23,456 nucleotides of DNA from JBPCOB01 sp051000715. GTDB taxonomy: Bacteria; Actinomycetota; Actinomycetes; JALYNC01. Of the stretch, positions 5,994 to 15,384 are shown piece by piece. The notes under the pieces were generated by a model. The model searched no databases. It saw only the letters and a program-made list of their open reading frames with translations, and had not been told where the DNA came from. Numbering within the stretch: position 1 is the stretch's first letter; each line of letters opens with the position of its first letter. The DNA lies in assembly GCA_051000715.1 (NCBI GenBank), contig JBPCOB010000188.1, positions 1 through 23,456 on the forward strand, in the 5' to 3' direction. A program made the translations under genes and the position numbers.

Positions 5994-6338
5994 CTACATG
6001 GTCTCCGGGATATCGATGCCGCGGACGCCGGGCTGCCGGTTCAGGCATTCGGTGAGGCGGGCCAGCTCGCGATAGCTGGCGTTGTCGATGCGAAACCGTA
6101 CGTCGTTGAGCCGGCTGGACTTCAAGGTGCCGGGCCCGATCGGCTCCGGGCTCGTGTTGGGGATGCCAGTGCAGGCCGCCCGGGCCGCCCGGTGCTGCTG
6201 CGGGGTGGCGCCCGGGTCGAACTTCACGACCAGCTCACGCTGGCGCAGCTGGTCGGCGTACCTGCCGCAGCCGGTTAGCGGAGACGACAGCAGCACGGCG
6301 GCTAGTAGCGTGCCGCCGGTCGCACGCGCGTGCCGCAC
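5994..6338 (-). CDS. Small predicted lipoprotein, function unknown
   Basis: This 114-residue protein starts GTG at 6338. It has a lipoprotein signal peptide with a lipobox LTGC at residues 21-24, so Cys24 would be lipidated and the protein anchored on the outer membrane face. The mature part has two more cysteines (TRAACTGIP-type context and LTECLNRQPGV) that could form a disulfide, and a C-terminal PGVRGIDIPETM. The pattern of a beta-strand, helix and PGV-xx-(I/V) strand resembles small ferredoxin-like permease/chaperone folds, but I do not recognise a named family. A -10 box TAGGCT sits six bases before the GTG, so the mRNA is likely leaderless. It is convergent with fdhD and divergent from the GH15 gene. 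Confidence 0.75.
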   Translation of the reverse strand: MRHARATGGTLLAAVLLSSPLTGCGRYADQLRQRELVVKFDPGATPQQHRAARAACTGIPNTSPEPIGPGTLKSSRLNDVRFRIDNASYRELARLTECLNRQPGVRGIDIPETM

Positions 6339-6344
6339 TGCCGC

Positions 6345-6354
6345 AGCCTACGGT
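6345..6354. promoter_or_regulatory. Overlapping divergent -10 boxes
   Basis: The ten bases AGCCTACGGT hold two back-to-back -10 boxes that share the central TA. TACGGT (6349-6354) faces the GH15 gene and gives a start near 6361. TAGGCT (6350-6345, minus) faces the lipoprotein and gives a start exactly at its GTG. Confidence 0.45.
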
Positions 6355-6403
6355 GATCCCACCATGAGGTCGGGCGGCGGCCTCGGGAGGGAGCGAGCCA
6401 GCA

Positions 6404-8248
<1,845 letters not shown>

Positions 8249-8321
8249 TAGGCGTCTTCACTGCAGAACGGCGTCACCCCGTCGATGGCGGAGCCGCGTG
8301 CGCCGTGCCGAGGAGACGTCC

Positions 8322-9434
8322 ATGAGCCACCCGAGCCGGCGAGTCGTTGCCGTCGCAGCCGCCGTGCTGGTCGCCGTGGTAACGGCACCGGCTGGGATCG
8401 GCTATGCGACCCTGCATGCCGACGGCACCGCGGCCGGGGTGCTGCCGGCGTCCACCACGGTTGGCGGCGTCGACGTCTCCGGCCTGGATCGGGCAGCAGC
8501 CGTGGCGGCGGTACGCCGAATCGTGGAGCGGAACTTCGACCGGGCCGCGACGCTCCAGGTCGGGCGTCGTACCTATACGACGGACCTGCGGTCACTCGGT
8601 GCCGGTGACGATGCCGAGACGGCAGTCGAGACCGCCTTCCGGCAAAGCCGCCGCGGCACCGTCAGCCGGTTCTGGGACCGGCTGAGCCACCGGTCCGGAG
8701 GGTCAACCGTGCCGCTCCGGGTCGACGGGCCGCAGCCCGGACCGCTGCAAGCAATCGTGTCGCGGGCGGTACGGGAGGCTGCGGTCGAGCCGGTCAGCGC
8801 CGGGGTAAGCCTGCGCGGCGGTTGGCTGCGCTTCACCCGGGCCACGACCGGGCGCCGGCTCGATCCGGTCGTGGCGGCCGACGCACTTCGGGCCTCCCTG
8901 CGCGACGGCCTCACACGCGTTCTCGCGCCGGTAACCGTTTCCCCGGAGGTCGCCGACACGGCGTACCAAACCGTCGTGCTGGTGCGCACCGGAGAGAACC
9001 GGCTCTACGTCTACCAGGGCGCCCGGGTGGCACGGGTCTTCGCCGTGGCGACGGGGTCACCGGACTTCCCCACCCCGACCGGTCACTTCCACGTCGAGGC
9101 GAAGCGTTACCTGCCGACCTGGACCAACCCGCACCCGGACGAGGGGTGGGGCAAGCTCGAGCCGCCGACCATCCCGCCCGGGCCGGCCAACCCGCTCGGC
9201 ACCCGGGCGATGAACCTCGACGTACCTAACATCCGCATCCACGGGACGCCCGCTGCCGCCTCGGTCGGCTACTCCGCCAGCCACGGCTGCATCCGGATGC
9301 GGATGCCCGACGTCGAAGCGCTCTACCCGATGGTGCCGACCGGCACCTCGGTCTTCGTGACCTCCGCCGGCCCACCCAAACTGCCGCCGCCGGGTGCGCG
9401 AGTCTCGGTGGCCAGCCTGGCCGAGGGCGGCTGA
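8322..9434 (+). CDS. L,D-transpeptidase (YkuD domain) with N-terminal PG-binding-like domain
   Basis: This 370-residue exported protein has an N-terminal hydrophobic segment (about residues 8-28) as signal or anchor. A region with VGGVDVSGLDRAAAVAAVRR (about 45-65) is typical of the PG_binding_4/VanW-associated domain. A YkuD domain starts near residue 220 (VLVRTGENRLYVYQGARVAR). The active site is RIHGT followed by SASHGCIRM with His321 and Cys323. It should form 3-3 cross-links in peptidoglycan or attach proteins to it. The ATG at 8322 is favoured by GAGGAG six bases upstream over a GTG at 8298. It follows the GH15 gene by 73 bases on the same strand; a shared function is not implied. Confidence 0.92.
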   Translation: MSHPSRRVVAVAAAVLVAVVTAPAGIGYATLHADGTAAGVLPASTTVGGVDVSGLDRAAAVAAVRRIVERNFDRAATLQVGRRTYTTDLRSLGAGDDAETAVETAFRQSRRGTVSRFWDRLSHRSGGSTVPLRVDGPQPGPLQAIVSRAVREAAVEPVSAGVSLRGGWLRFTRATTGRRLDPVVAADALRASLRDGLTRVLAPVTVSPEVADTAYQTVVLVRTGENRLYVYQGARVARVFAVATGSPDFPTPTGHFHVEAKRYLPTWTNPHPDEGWGKLEPPTIPPGPANPLGTRAMNLDVPNIRIHGTPAAASVGYSASHGCIRMRMPDVEALYPMVPTGTSVFVTSAGPPKLPPPGARVSVASLAEGG

Positions 9435-9462
9435 CCGACGCTCGGGGCGCGGGGCTCCAAGC

Positions 9463-10272
9463 TCACCCCGCCGCACCGGCGCCCGCGGAGAGGTCGGCGA
9501 GCCCTGCCACCAGGGCGGGCAGTACCTCGCCGATCGGTTCACGCAGCACCGCGCCCCCGCCTGCGCCGGCCAACTGGTCGTACGGCGTCGGCTGGGCGTT
9601 CACGATGACGAGCCGGGCCCCGGCGGCGAGTGCAACGCCGCAGAGCGCGGCCGCCGGCTGCACGGTGAGCGAGGAGCCGACGGCAAGAAACAGGTCGCAC
9701 GAGGCGGCCGCCAGGGTGGCCCGCTGCAGCAGCCCGGGCTCCAGCGGCTGGCCAAACGAAATGGTCGCCGACTTCAGGATGCCGCCGCAGGATCGACAAG
9801 GCGGGTCCGGCGAGCTGTCGGACACCCGGTCGAGCTCCTCGATCATCGGCGTACGCCGACCGCAGTCGAGGCAGGCGACCTGCCAGATGGTTCCGTGCAG
9901 CTCCAGCGTGAGCTCGGGAGACGAGCCCGCGCGCTGATGCAGCTCGTCGATGTTCTGGGTGATGAGCGCGACCAGCCGTCCGCTGCGCTCGAGGTCGACG
10001 AGGGCACGATGGCCGGCGTTGGGGGCAGCGGTCCAGGCCGGATGCGCACGCCGGCTGGCCCAGGCCCGACGGCGTACCTCCGGGTCGGCCAGGTAGGCGT
10101 CGATGCTGACCAGGCGCTGGGCACCCGGGTCGCGGGTCCACAAGCCTTGCGGCCCGCGATAGTCGGGGATGCCGGAGTCGGTGGAGATGCCCGCGCCGGT
10201 CAGGACGGCGATGACCCTCGCCTCGGCGATCCAAGAGGCAACCCTGCCTGCATCCGAGGCCCGAACTCGCAT
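9463..10272 (-). CDS. NAD-dependent protein deacylase, sirtuin family
   Basis: This 269-residue Sir2 protein removes acyl groups from lysines using NAD+. The NAD-binding motif GAGIST is at 26-31, followed by SGIPDYRGPQGLW. TQNID is at 105-109 and the catalytic His126 is in LHGTIW. A zinc site is formed by Cys134, Cys137, Cys159 and Cys162. ISFGQPL and VGSSLTVQPAA complete the Rossmann fold. The length and motifs fit a bacterial sirtuin with deacetylase-type features; the Ala-Tyr-Arg desuccinylase signature is not apparent. The ATG at 10272 lies six bases after a TAGCCT -10 box, so translation is probably leaderless. It is convergent with the L,D-transpeptidase gene and divergent from the SDR. 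Confidence 0.94.
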   Translation of the reverse strand: MRVRASDAGRVASWIAEARVIAVLTGAGISTDSGIPDYRGPQGLWTRDPGAQRLVSIDAYLADPEVRRRAWASRRAHPAWTAAPNAGHRALVDLERSGRLVALITQNIDELHQRAGSSPELTLELHGTIWQVACLDCGRRTPMIEELDRVSDSSPDPPCRSCGGILKSATISFGQPLEPGLLQRATLAAASCDLFLAVGSSLTVQPAAALCGVALAAGARLVIVNAQPTPYDQLAGAGGGAVLREPIGEVLPALVAGLADLSAGAGAAG

Positions 10273-10278
10273 CCGCCG

Positions 10279-10284
10279 AGGCTA
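10279..10284 (-). promoter_or_regulatory. -10 box TAGCCT for the sirtuin gene
   Basis: Minus-strand TAGCCT, six bases, then ATG at 10272. This places the transcription start at the A of the start codon. Confidence 0.45.
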
Positions 10285-10431
10285 CGTGCCGGGGTCAGCC
10301 GATCCGCGATGCGCCGACGCCGTCGCGGGGGGTCGGTGGCCCGGCCTTCGAGGTCAACGAGGCTTCCGGCCGGGAGGCTCGGTCGCGGGCCGGTCCGGGC
10401 TCTCAAGCGGCAACCGGGCAGGATGGCGGGC

Positions 10432-11187
10432 ATGGACCTCGGCTTGACCGACCGCGTATACCTGGTCACCGGCGGCAGCCGCGGCCTGGGCCGAGCCGCC
10501 GCCGCTGCGCTGGTGGCGGACGGGGCCCGAGTCGTGATCTCGGGTCGGGACCCGGAGGCGGTCCGGGCGACGGCCGGGGACCTGGGCGCTCGAGCCGTCG
10601 GCGTGCCGGCCGACAACGGTGACGCCGCGACCCCGGGCCGGCTTCTCGACGCCGCTCGGGAGGCCTTCGGCCGGCTGGACGGTGCCCTGATCAGCGTCGG
10701 CGGCCCGCCCGCCGGCCCGGTGACCGCGATCACCGACGACCAGTGGCGGGCGGCGTTCGAGTCGGTGTTCCTGGGAGCCGCGCGGCTGGCCCGCGAGCTG
10801 GTCGGCGCGCTGGCCGACGGGGGGTCGATGGCGTTCGTGCTGTCGTCGTCGGTACGCAGCCCGATCCCCGGGCTGGCGCTGTCCAACGGGCTCCGGCCGG
10901 GCCTGGCGATGCTGGCCAAGACGCTCGCCGACGAGGTCGGCCCGCGCGGCATCCGGGTCAACGGGCTGCTTCCCGGTCGGATCGCCACCGATCGGCTGGC
11001 CGAGCTGGACGCGTCGACCGGGGACGCGGCAGCCGCCCGTGCCCGCAACGAGTCGGTCATCCCGCTCCGCCGCTACGGAGAGCCGGCCGAGTTCGGTCGG
11101 GCCGCGGCATTCCTGCTCTCACCAGCGGCGTCGTACCTGTCCGGGGTCATGCTTGCCGTCGACGGCGGCGCGCTGCGGTCGCTGTGA
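10432..11187 (+). CDS. SDR-family oxidoreductase, atypical (no YxxxK)
   Basis: This 251-residue Rossmann protein has the cofactor motif TGGSRGLG at 13-20, with ISGRD after the second strand suggesting NADP preference. The usual NAG motif is replaced by VGGPPAG (89-95). The catalytic Ser region is SSS at 138-140, but the Tyr-x-x-x-Lys that should follow is replaced by LSNGLRPGL (150-158). The C-terminal part is normal (GIRVNGLLPGRI, LSPAASYLSGVMLAVDGG). A recognised subgroup of SDR proteins has SN-x-LR here, so this is probably a family trait, not a mutation. Substrate unknown; it may be annotated as 3-oxoacyl-ACP reductase, which the missing Tyr makes doubtful. The ATG at 10432 has AGGA eight bases upstream; ATG 10423 is in frame and possible. 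Confidence 0.88.
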   Translation: MDLGLTDRVYLVTGGSRGLGRAAAAALVADGARVVISGRDPEAVRATAGDLGARAVGVPADNGDAATPGRLLDAAREAFGRLDGALISVGGPPAGPVTAITDDQWRAAFESVFLGAARLARELVGALADGGSMAFVLSSSVRSPIPGLALSNGLRPGLAMLAKTLADEVGPRGIRVNGLLPGRIATDRLAELDASTGDAAAARARNESVIPLRRYGEPAEFGRAAAFLLSPAASYLSGVMLAVDGGALRSL

Positions 11188-11205
11188 CCTGGTAGAAACC
11201 GGGCC

Positions 11206-11391
11206 ATGACCACATCAGAGTTCGATCCCCTCGAGGCGCCCGAGCCGGCCGGCAGGACCGACGTCGAAGGCACCGGCGCCGACGCCGCCGCGCTGCCCGA
11301 CGAGCGGCCGGCCACCTCCGATCCCGACCAGATGGTCGACACCCCCGACGACCTGGGCGGCACCGGAGCCAACGCCGGTGGCGCCGGCTGA
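11206..11391 (+). CDS. Small acidic hypothetical protein
   Basis: This is a 61-residue, strongly acidic, Gly/Pro/Ala-rich ORF (for example EGTGADAAALPDERPATSDP). It has no signal peptide, membrane segment or recognised domain and is probably disordered. It starts 18 bases after the SDR gene. There is no Shine-Dalgarno; TAGAAA at 11193-11198 would place a start one base before the ATG. It ends 36 bases before the convergent GNAT gene. The composition is like real small actinobacterial acidic proteins, but coding status is not proven. Confidence 0.5.
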   Translation: MTTSEFDPLEAPEPAGRTDVEGTGADAAALPDERPATSDPDQMVDTPDDLGGTGANAGGAG

Positions 11392-11427
11392 CGGCGACCG
11401 AATCCGGCCCCGCCCCGCCGGCAGGAT

Positions 11428-11967
11428 TTAGGGCGGCCGCTCGAGCACGAGCTCCTCGCCGTCCCGGTCGTCCCACTGGGTGCCGATCTGGACGAAGCCG
11501 AGACTGCCCAGCAAGGCGCGGGAAGCCGTGTTGTCCGGCCCTACCGATGCCCGAAGCCGGCGTACGCCGGGCTGCGCCGCCGCCCAGCCCAAGAGAGCGG
11601 TGACCGCTTCCCGCGCGTAACCCTGGCGCCGATACGCGGCTAGCACCGTATAGCCGATCTCCACCATGCCGTTCCGGTCCGGCGGGGCGTGGAAGCCGAT
11701 GCGCCCCACCATCGCCGGGACCGGTTGACGCCGGACCATCGCCCGCAAGAGCCACGGCAGCTCGGTGGTGTCGGCCCGGAGCTGGTCGCGTCGCAACCCG
11801 AGCACGAAGTCGTCCCGAGCGTCCGGCCAGCCGGCCGGCAGCGGAAATTCGATCAATTCCGCGGCGCCCGTAAGGTCCCTGATCAGCAGCGCCTCCAGCA
11901 CCGGGAGCGGCAGCGCGACCAGGTGCAGCCGCGCGGTCGGCACGGCCGGCGCTGCCGGCTCGCTCAC
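11428..11967 (-). CDS. GNAT-family N-acetyltransferase (RimJ/RimL-like)
   Basis: This 179-residue protein should transfer an acetyl group from acetyl-CoA to an amine. Domain signs are TARLHLVAL near 11-19 and the acetyl-CoA loop AYRRQGYAREAV at 111-122. MVEIGYTVLAAYRRQGYA and ASVGPDNTASRALLGSLGFV (about 141-160) are both typical of the RimJ-like Acetyltransf_3 group. The substrate cannot be named. The GTG start at 11967 comes two bases after the stop of the ABC exporter gene, so translation is probably coupled to it. The C-terminal GEELVLERPP completes the fold. Confidence 0.9.
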   Translation of the reverse strand: MSEPAAPAVPTARLHLVALPLPVLEALLIRDLTGAAELIEFPLPAGWPDARDDFVLGLRRDQLRADTTELPWLLRAMVRRQPVPAMVGRIGFHAPPDRNGMVEIGYTVLAAYRRQGYAREAVTALLGWAAAQPGVRRLRASVGPDNTASRALLGSLGFVQIGTQWDDRDGEELVLERPP

Positions 11968-11969
11968 GA

Positions 11970-13877
11970 TCAGGCCGACGCCGCCTCGAGCGGCCGGGTC
12001 GGGGACGTCGCCGCCTGTCGCTCGAACTGGGTCCGGTACAGCTCCGCGTAGAGCCCACCCGCAGCCAGCAGGTCGTCATGCCGGCCGCGTTCGACGATCC
12101 GGCCGCCGTCCACCACGAGGATCTGGTCGGCCTCCCGGATCGTGGAGAGCCGGTGGGCGATCACCAGGGAGGTGCGGCCCGCCAGCGCCGAGGCCAGCGC
12201 CCGCTGCACGGCCGCCTCCGACTCGGAGTCGAGGTGCGCGGTGGCCTCGTCAAGTACGACGATCCGCGGAGCCTTCAGCAGCAGCCGGGCGATCGCCAGC
12301 CGCTGCTTCTCGCCGCCGGAGAGTCGGTAGCCGCGGTCGCCCACAACGGTGTCGAGCCCGTCCGGCAGGGAGGCGATGAGGTCCCAGATCTGGGCGGCCC
12401 GGCAGGCCTCGGCCAGCTCCGCCTCGCTGGCTCCGGGGCGCGCGTAGAGCAGGTTCGACCTAATCGTCTCGTGGAACATGTGCGAGTCCTGGGTGACGAC
12501 CCCGATCGCGTCCCGCAGGGAGTCCAGGGTCAGGTCGCGCACGTCCCGCCCGGCGACCCGGACGGCGCCGCCGGTGACGTCGTAGAGCCGCGAGGTCAGC
12601 GCGGTGATCGTGGTCTTGCCGGCGCCCGAGGGGCCCACCAGCGCGACGAGCGAACCGGCCTCCGCCCGGAAGGAGACCTCGTGCAGCACCTCGGCCGTCG
12701 GGGCGTTGTCCAGGACCGCCACCGACTCGAGGGAGGCAAGGGAGACCTCCTCGGCGGTCGGGTAGCGGAAGTAGACCCGGTCGAACTCCACGGTGGCCGC
12801 AACGCCGGCCGGCACCGGTACGGCGTCCGGCCGCTCGTCGATCATCGGGGGCAGGTCCAGCACCTCGAAGACCCGCTCGAAGCTCACCAGCGCGGTCATC
12901 ACGTCGACCCGGACGTTGGACAGTGCGGTCAGCGGGCCGTAGAGCCGCCCGAGCAGCGCGGCCAGCGCGACCAGCGTCCCGACCTGCAGATCACCGTGGA
13001 CGGCCAGGGTGCCGCCGACGCCGTACACCACCGCGGTGGCCAGCGAGGCGACCAGCGTCAGCGCGGTGAAGAACACCCGGGCGTACATGGCCGACGCGAT
13101 GCCGATGTCACGCACCCGGGCGGCCTTGTCGGAGAAGGCGGCCGACTCCTCCGGCGGCCGGCCGAAGAGCTTCACCAGCAGCGCGCCGGAGACGTTGAAC
13201 CGCTCGGTCATCGTGGTCGACATCCCGGCGTTGAGCTGCATCGACTCGCGGGTGATCGCCTGTAGCCGGGCGCCGACCAGCCGGGCCGGGATGATGAAGA
13301 CCGGCAGCAGCACCAGGGAGATGGCGGTGATCTGCCAGGACAGGTAGAACATCGTGCCGGCGACGAGCACCAGGCTGATGACGTTCGAGACGACGCCGGA
13401 CAGCGTCGAGGTGAAGGCCTGCTGGGCGCCGATGACGTCGTTGTTGAGCCGGCTGATCAGTGCACCGGTCTGGGTACGGGTGAAGAAGGCGATCGGCATC
13501 CGCTGGACGTGCGCGAACACCCGGCTGCGCAGGTCGTAGATCAGGCCCTCGCCGATCCGCGAGGAGTACCACCGCTGGGCCAGCGAGAGAGCCGCGTCGA
13601 GGACGGCCAGTCCGGCCACGGCCAGCGCGATCGTGGTGACGACATCGGCCCGTCGCGGCACGACGCCCTTGTCGATCACCAGCTTGAACAGCACCGGCGT
13701 CGCGACCACGATGAGTGCGTCCAGCACGACGAGCAAGAGGAAGACGGCGAGCTCACGCTTGTACGGCGCCGCGAAGCGCACGATCCGGCGGACGGTGCCG
13801 GGGGCCAGCTTCTGGTTGGCGACGTCGGCGTCGCGGGTGAAGGAGCGCAGCATCTGCCAGTTGGCGTGACCGGCCAT
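11970..13877 (-). CDS. ABC exporter, fused permease and ATP-binding subunit
   Basis: This 635-residue half-transporter has a six-helix exporter domain (about 35-330) and an ATPase domain (about 365-620). It is predicted to form a dimer in the cytoplasmic membrane and export a lipid, drug or peptide. Walker A GPSGAGKT is at 415-422, the Q-loop is in GVVTQDSHMF, the signature LSGGEKQR at 519-526, Walker B IVVLDEAT follows, and the switch His is in IAHRLST. An insertion of about 20 residues (TAEEVSLASLESVAVLDNAP) precedes the ATPase core. The ATG at 13877 has a GGAGGGG-type ribosome-binding site. It lies 19 bases after the acyl-CoA dehydrogenase gene and is coupled to the GNAT gene. Substrate unknown. 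Confidence 0.94.
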   Translation of the reverse strand: MAGHANWQMLRSFTRDADVANQKLAPGTVRRIVRFAAPYKRELAVFLLLVVLDALIVVATPVLFKLVIDKGVVPRRADVVTTIALAVAGLAVLDAALSLAQRWYSSRIGEGLIYDLRSRVFAHVQRMPIAFFTRTQTGALISRLNNDVIGAQQAFTSTLSGVVSNVISLVLVAGTMFYLSWQITAISLVLLPVFIIPARLVGARLQAITRESMQLNAGMSTTMTERFNVSGALLVKLFGRPPEESAAFSDKAARVRDIGIASAMYARVFFTALTLVASLATAVVYGVGGTLAVHGDLQVGTLVALAALLGRLYGPLTALSNVRVDVMTALVSFERVFEVLDLPPMIDERPDAVPVPAGVAATVEFDRVYFRYPTAEEVSLASLESVAVLDNAPTAEVLHEVSFRAEAGSLVALVGPSGAGKTTITALTSRLYDVTGGAVRVAGRDVRDLTLDSLRDAIGVVTQDSHMFHETIRSNLLYARPGASEAELAEACRAAQIWDLIASLPDGLDTVVGDRGYRLSGGEKQRLAIARLLLKAPRIVVLDEATAHLDSESEAAVQRALASALAGRTSLVIAHRLSTIREADQILVVDGGRIVERGRHDDLLAAGGLYAELYRTQFERQAATSPTRPLEAASA

Positions 13878-13896
13878 GTGGAGCCCCCCTCCGCTG

Positions 13897-15048
13897 CTAG
13901 AACGCGGAGACTCCGGTGAGCGCCCGTCCGATCAACAGCTTTTGAATCTGGCTGGTTCCTTCGTACAGCGTCGTAACGCGGGCGTCCCGCAGGTACTTCC
14001 CGGCGGCGTACTCGTCGATGTAGCCGTAGCCGCCGTGCGCCTGCACGCAGGCATTGGCCACCCGCACCGAGGCCTCCGAGGCGAAGTACTTCGCCTTGCT
14101 CGCCGCCAGCGTGTAGGGCAGCCCGCGCGTCTTGGCGTCGGCGGCCGCCCAGGTGAGCAACCGGGAGCAGTCCACGTCGACCGCGCTGTCGGCGATCAGC
14201 TCCTGGACCAGCTGGTGGGCGGCCACCTTCTTGCCGAACTGCTCGCGCTGCGTGGTGTAGGTGACCATCGTGTCGAGCGCCGCCTGGGCCAGCCCGGTGC
14301 AGGAGGCGGCCAGCGAGATCCGCCCGTCGTCCAGCGCGGAGAGCGCCACCTTGATCCCGGTGCCCTCCTCGCCGCCGAGCAGCGCCTCCGCCCCGACCGT
14401 CACGTCGTCGAGGACCAGCTCGGCGGTGTCACAGGATCGCAGGCCGAGCTTGCCGTGCACCGGTATGGCGGAGAACCCCGCAGCGTCGGTCGGCACCAAG
14501 AAGGCGCTCACCCCGCGGGCGCCGGCGCCACCGGTGCGGGCCATCACCAGGGCGAGACCGGCGATGGTGCCGTTGGTGATGAAGACCTTGCGGCCATTGA
14601 GCCGGTAACCGCCAGCCACCCGCTCGGCGGTCGCCGCGAGGTCGGCCGGGTTGCTGCCGTAATCGGGCTCGGTCAGGCCGAAGCAGCCGAGCACCTCCCC
14701 GGTCGCCATCCGGTGCAGCCAGGCGCTCTTCTGCTCGGCCGTCCCCCACCGGGCGATCGAGCCGGCCGCCAGGGCGAGGTGCACCGACAGGATCGAGCGG
14801 ACGTTGGCGTCGCCCCGGCCCAGCTCCTCCACGACGAGCGCGTAGGACAGCGGGTCGGCTCCTCCCCCGCCGTACTCCTCGGGGATCGTCAGGCCGATGA
14901 AGCCCGTCTCCTTCAACCCGTCGAGAGCTTCGCTCGGGAAGCGCTCGCGCCGGTCGTTCTCTAGCGCCGCGGGGACCACAACCGCATCGACCCAGGTACG
15001 GATGGCCTTGCGAACCGCCTCCTGGTCGGGGTTCAGTGACAGGTCCAC
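13897..15048 (-). CDS. Acyl-CoA dehydrogenase
   Basis: This 383-residue FAD enzyme removes hydrogens at C2-C3 of acyl-CoA thioesters. Features are an N-terminal helical domain (to about 115), CFGLTEPDYGSNPADL binding FAD and substrate, the middle beta domain with RKVFITNGTIAGLALVMART, and the C-terminal helical domain with TTQREQFGKKVAAHQLVQ. The catalytic Glu363 sits in TTLYEGTSQIQ. The length is the family norm. Substrate chain length cannot be told. The GTG at 15048 has AGGGGAAG just upstream. It follows the HTH gene by 15 bases and precedes the ABC exporter gene, so all are probably in one operon. Another acyl-CoA dehydrogenase (fadE15) lies near the suf locus in mycobacteria, so this neighbourhood may be ancestral. 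Confidence 0.95.
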   Translation of the reverse strand: MDLSLNPDQEAVRKAIRTWVDAVVVPAALENDRRERFPSEALDGLKETGFIGLTIPEEYGGGGADPLSYALVVEELGRGDANVRSILSVHLALAAGSIARWGTAEQKSAWLHRMATGEVLGCFGLTEPDYGSNPADLAATAERVAGGYRLNGRKVFITNGTIAGLALVMARTGGAGARGVSAFLVPTDAAGFSAIPVHGKLGLRSCDTAELVLDDVTVGAEALLGGEEGTGIKVALSALDDGRISLAASCTGLAQAALDTMVTYTTQREQFGKKVAAHQLVQELIADSAVDVDCSRLLTWAAADAKTRGLPYTLAASKAKYFASEASVRVANACVQAHGGYGYIDEYAAGKYLRDARVTTLYEGTSQIQKLLIGRALTGVSAF

Positions 15049-15063
15049 GACTTCCCCTCGACG

Positions 15064-15279
15064 TTACTGCTTTGCCTTGCCGCGGGTCGCCCCCCCGCGC
15101 CCGCGCAGCGTGGCACCGTTCTCGCTCAGGATCCGGTGGACGAAGCCGTAGCTGCGACCGGTCGACTCGGCCAGGGTGCGGATGCTCTGCCCACCCTCGT
15201 ACTTCTTCCGGAGGTCCGAGGCGAGCTTGTCGCGCTCGGCGCCGGTGACCCGGCTGCCCTTCTTCAGCATGTCCGCCAC
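15064..15279 (-). CDS. Small helix-turn-helix protein of actinobacterial type
   Basis: This is a 71-residue, very basic protein. The centre EGGQSIRTLAESTGRSYGFV (about 28-47) is a helix-turn-helix with the recognition helix SYGFVHRILSENG. The tail ATLRGRGGATRGKAKQ is Gly/Arg/Lys-rich and may contact DNA non-specifically. Similar small HTH proteins are widely conserved in actinobacteria, but their role is not established; it could be a local regulator or a nucleoid-associated protein. The GTG at 15279 is set by GGAGG six bases upstream; ATG 15270 is the alternative. It heads a minus-strand run with the acyl-CoA dehydrogenase, ABC exporter and GNAT genes and diverges from the membrane-protein gene. 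Confidence 0.85.
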   Translation of the reverse strand: MADMLKKGSRVTGAERDKLASDLRKKYEGGQSIRTLAESTGRSYGFVHRILSENGATLRGRGGATRGKAKQ

Positions 15280-15372
15280 GTGGTGCCTCCGTTTGAGTGT
15301 CTGCGTTGCTCTGCTGGAGAGCTCATGCCCATGATCACTCTAGTTACCCCGCTCGATCGGCACCACCCCCGT

Positions 15373-15378
15373 TACCGT
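15373..15378 (+). promoter_or_regulatory. -10 box TACCGT for the membrane-protein gene
   Basis: TACCGT fits TANNNT and is six bases before ATG 15385, predicting a leaderless mRNA. This supports 15385 over the upstream ATGs at 15325 and 15331. Confidence 0.45.
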
Positions 15379-15384
15379 GACCCA

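Noticed and set aside
9394..10431. Long upstream extension of the SDR protein
   Set aside because: It is antisense to the sirtuin gene and lacks any domain; the SDR fold starts at the ATG near 10432.
15136..15384. Upstream extension of the membrane protein
   Set aside because: It overlaps the HTH gene on the other strand; starts at 15325, 15331 or 15385 are sufficient.
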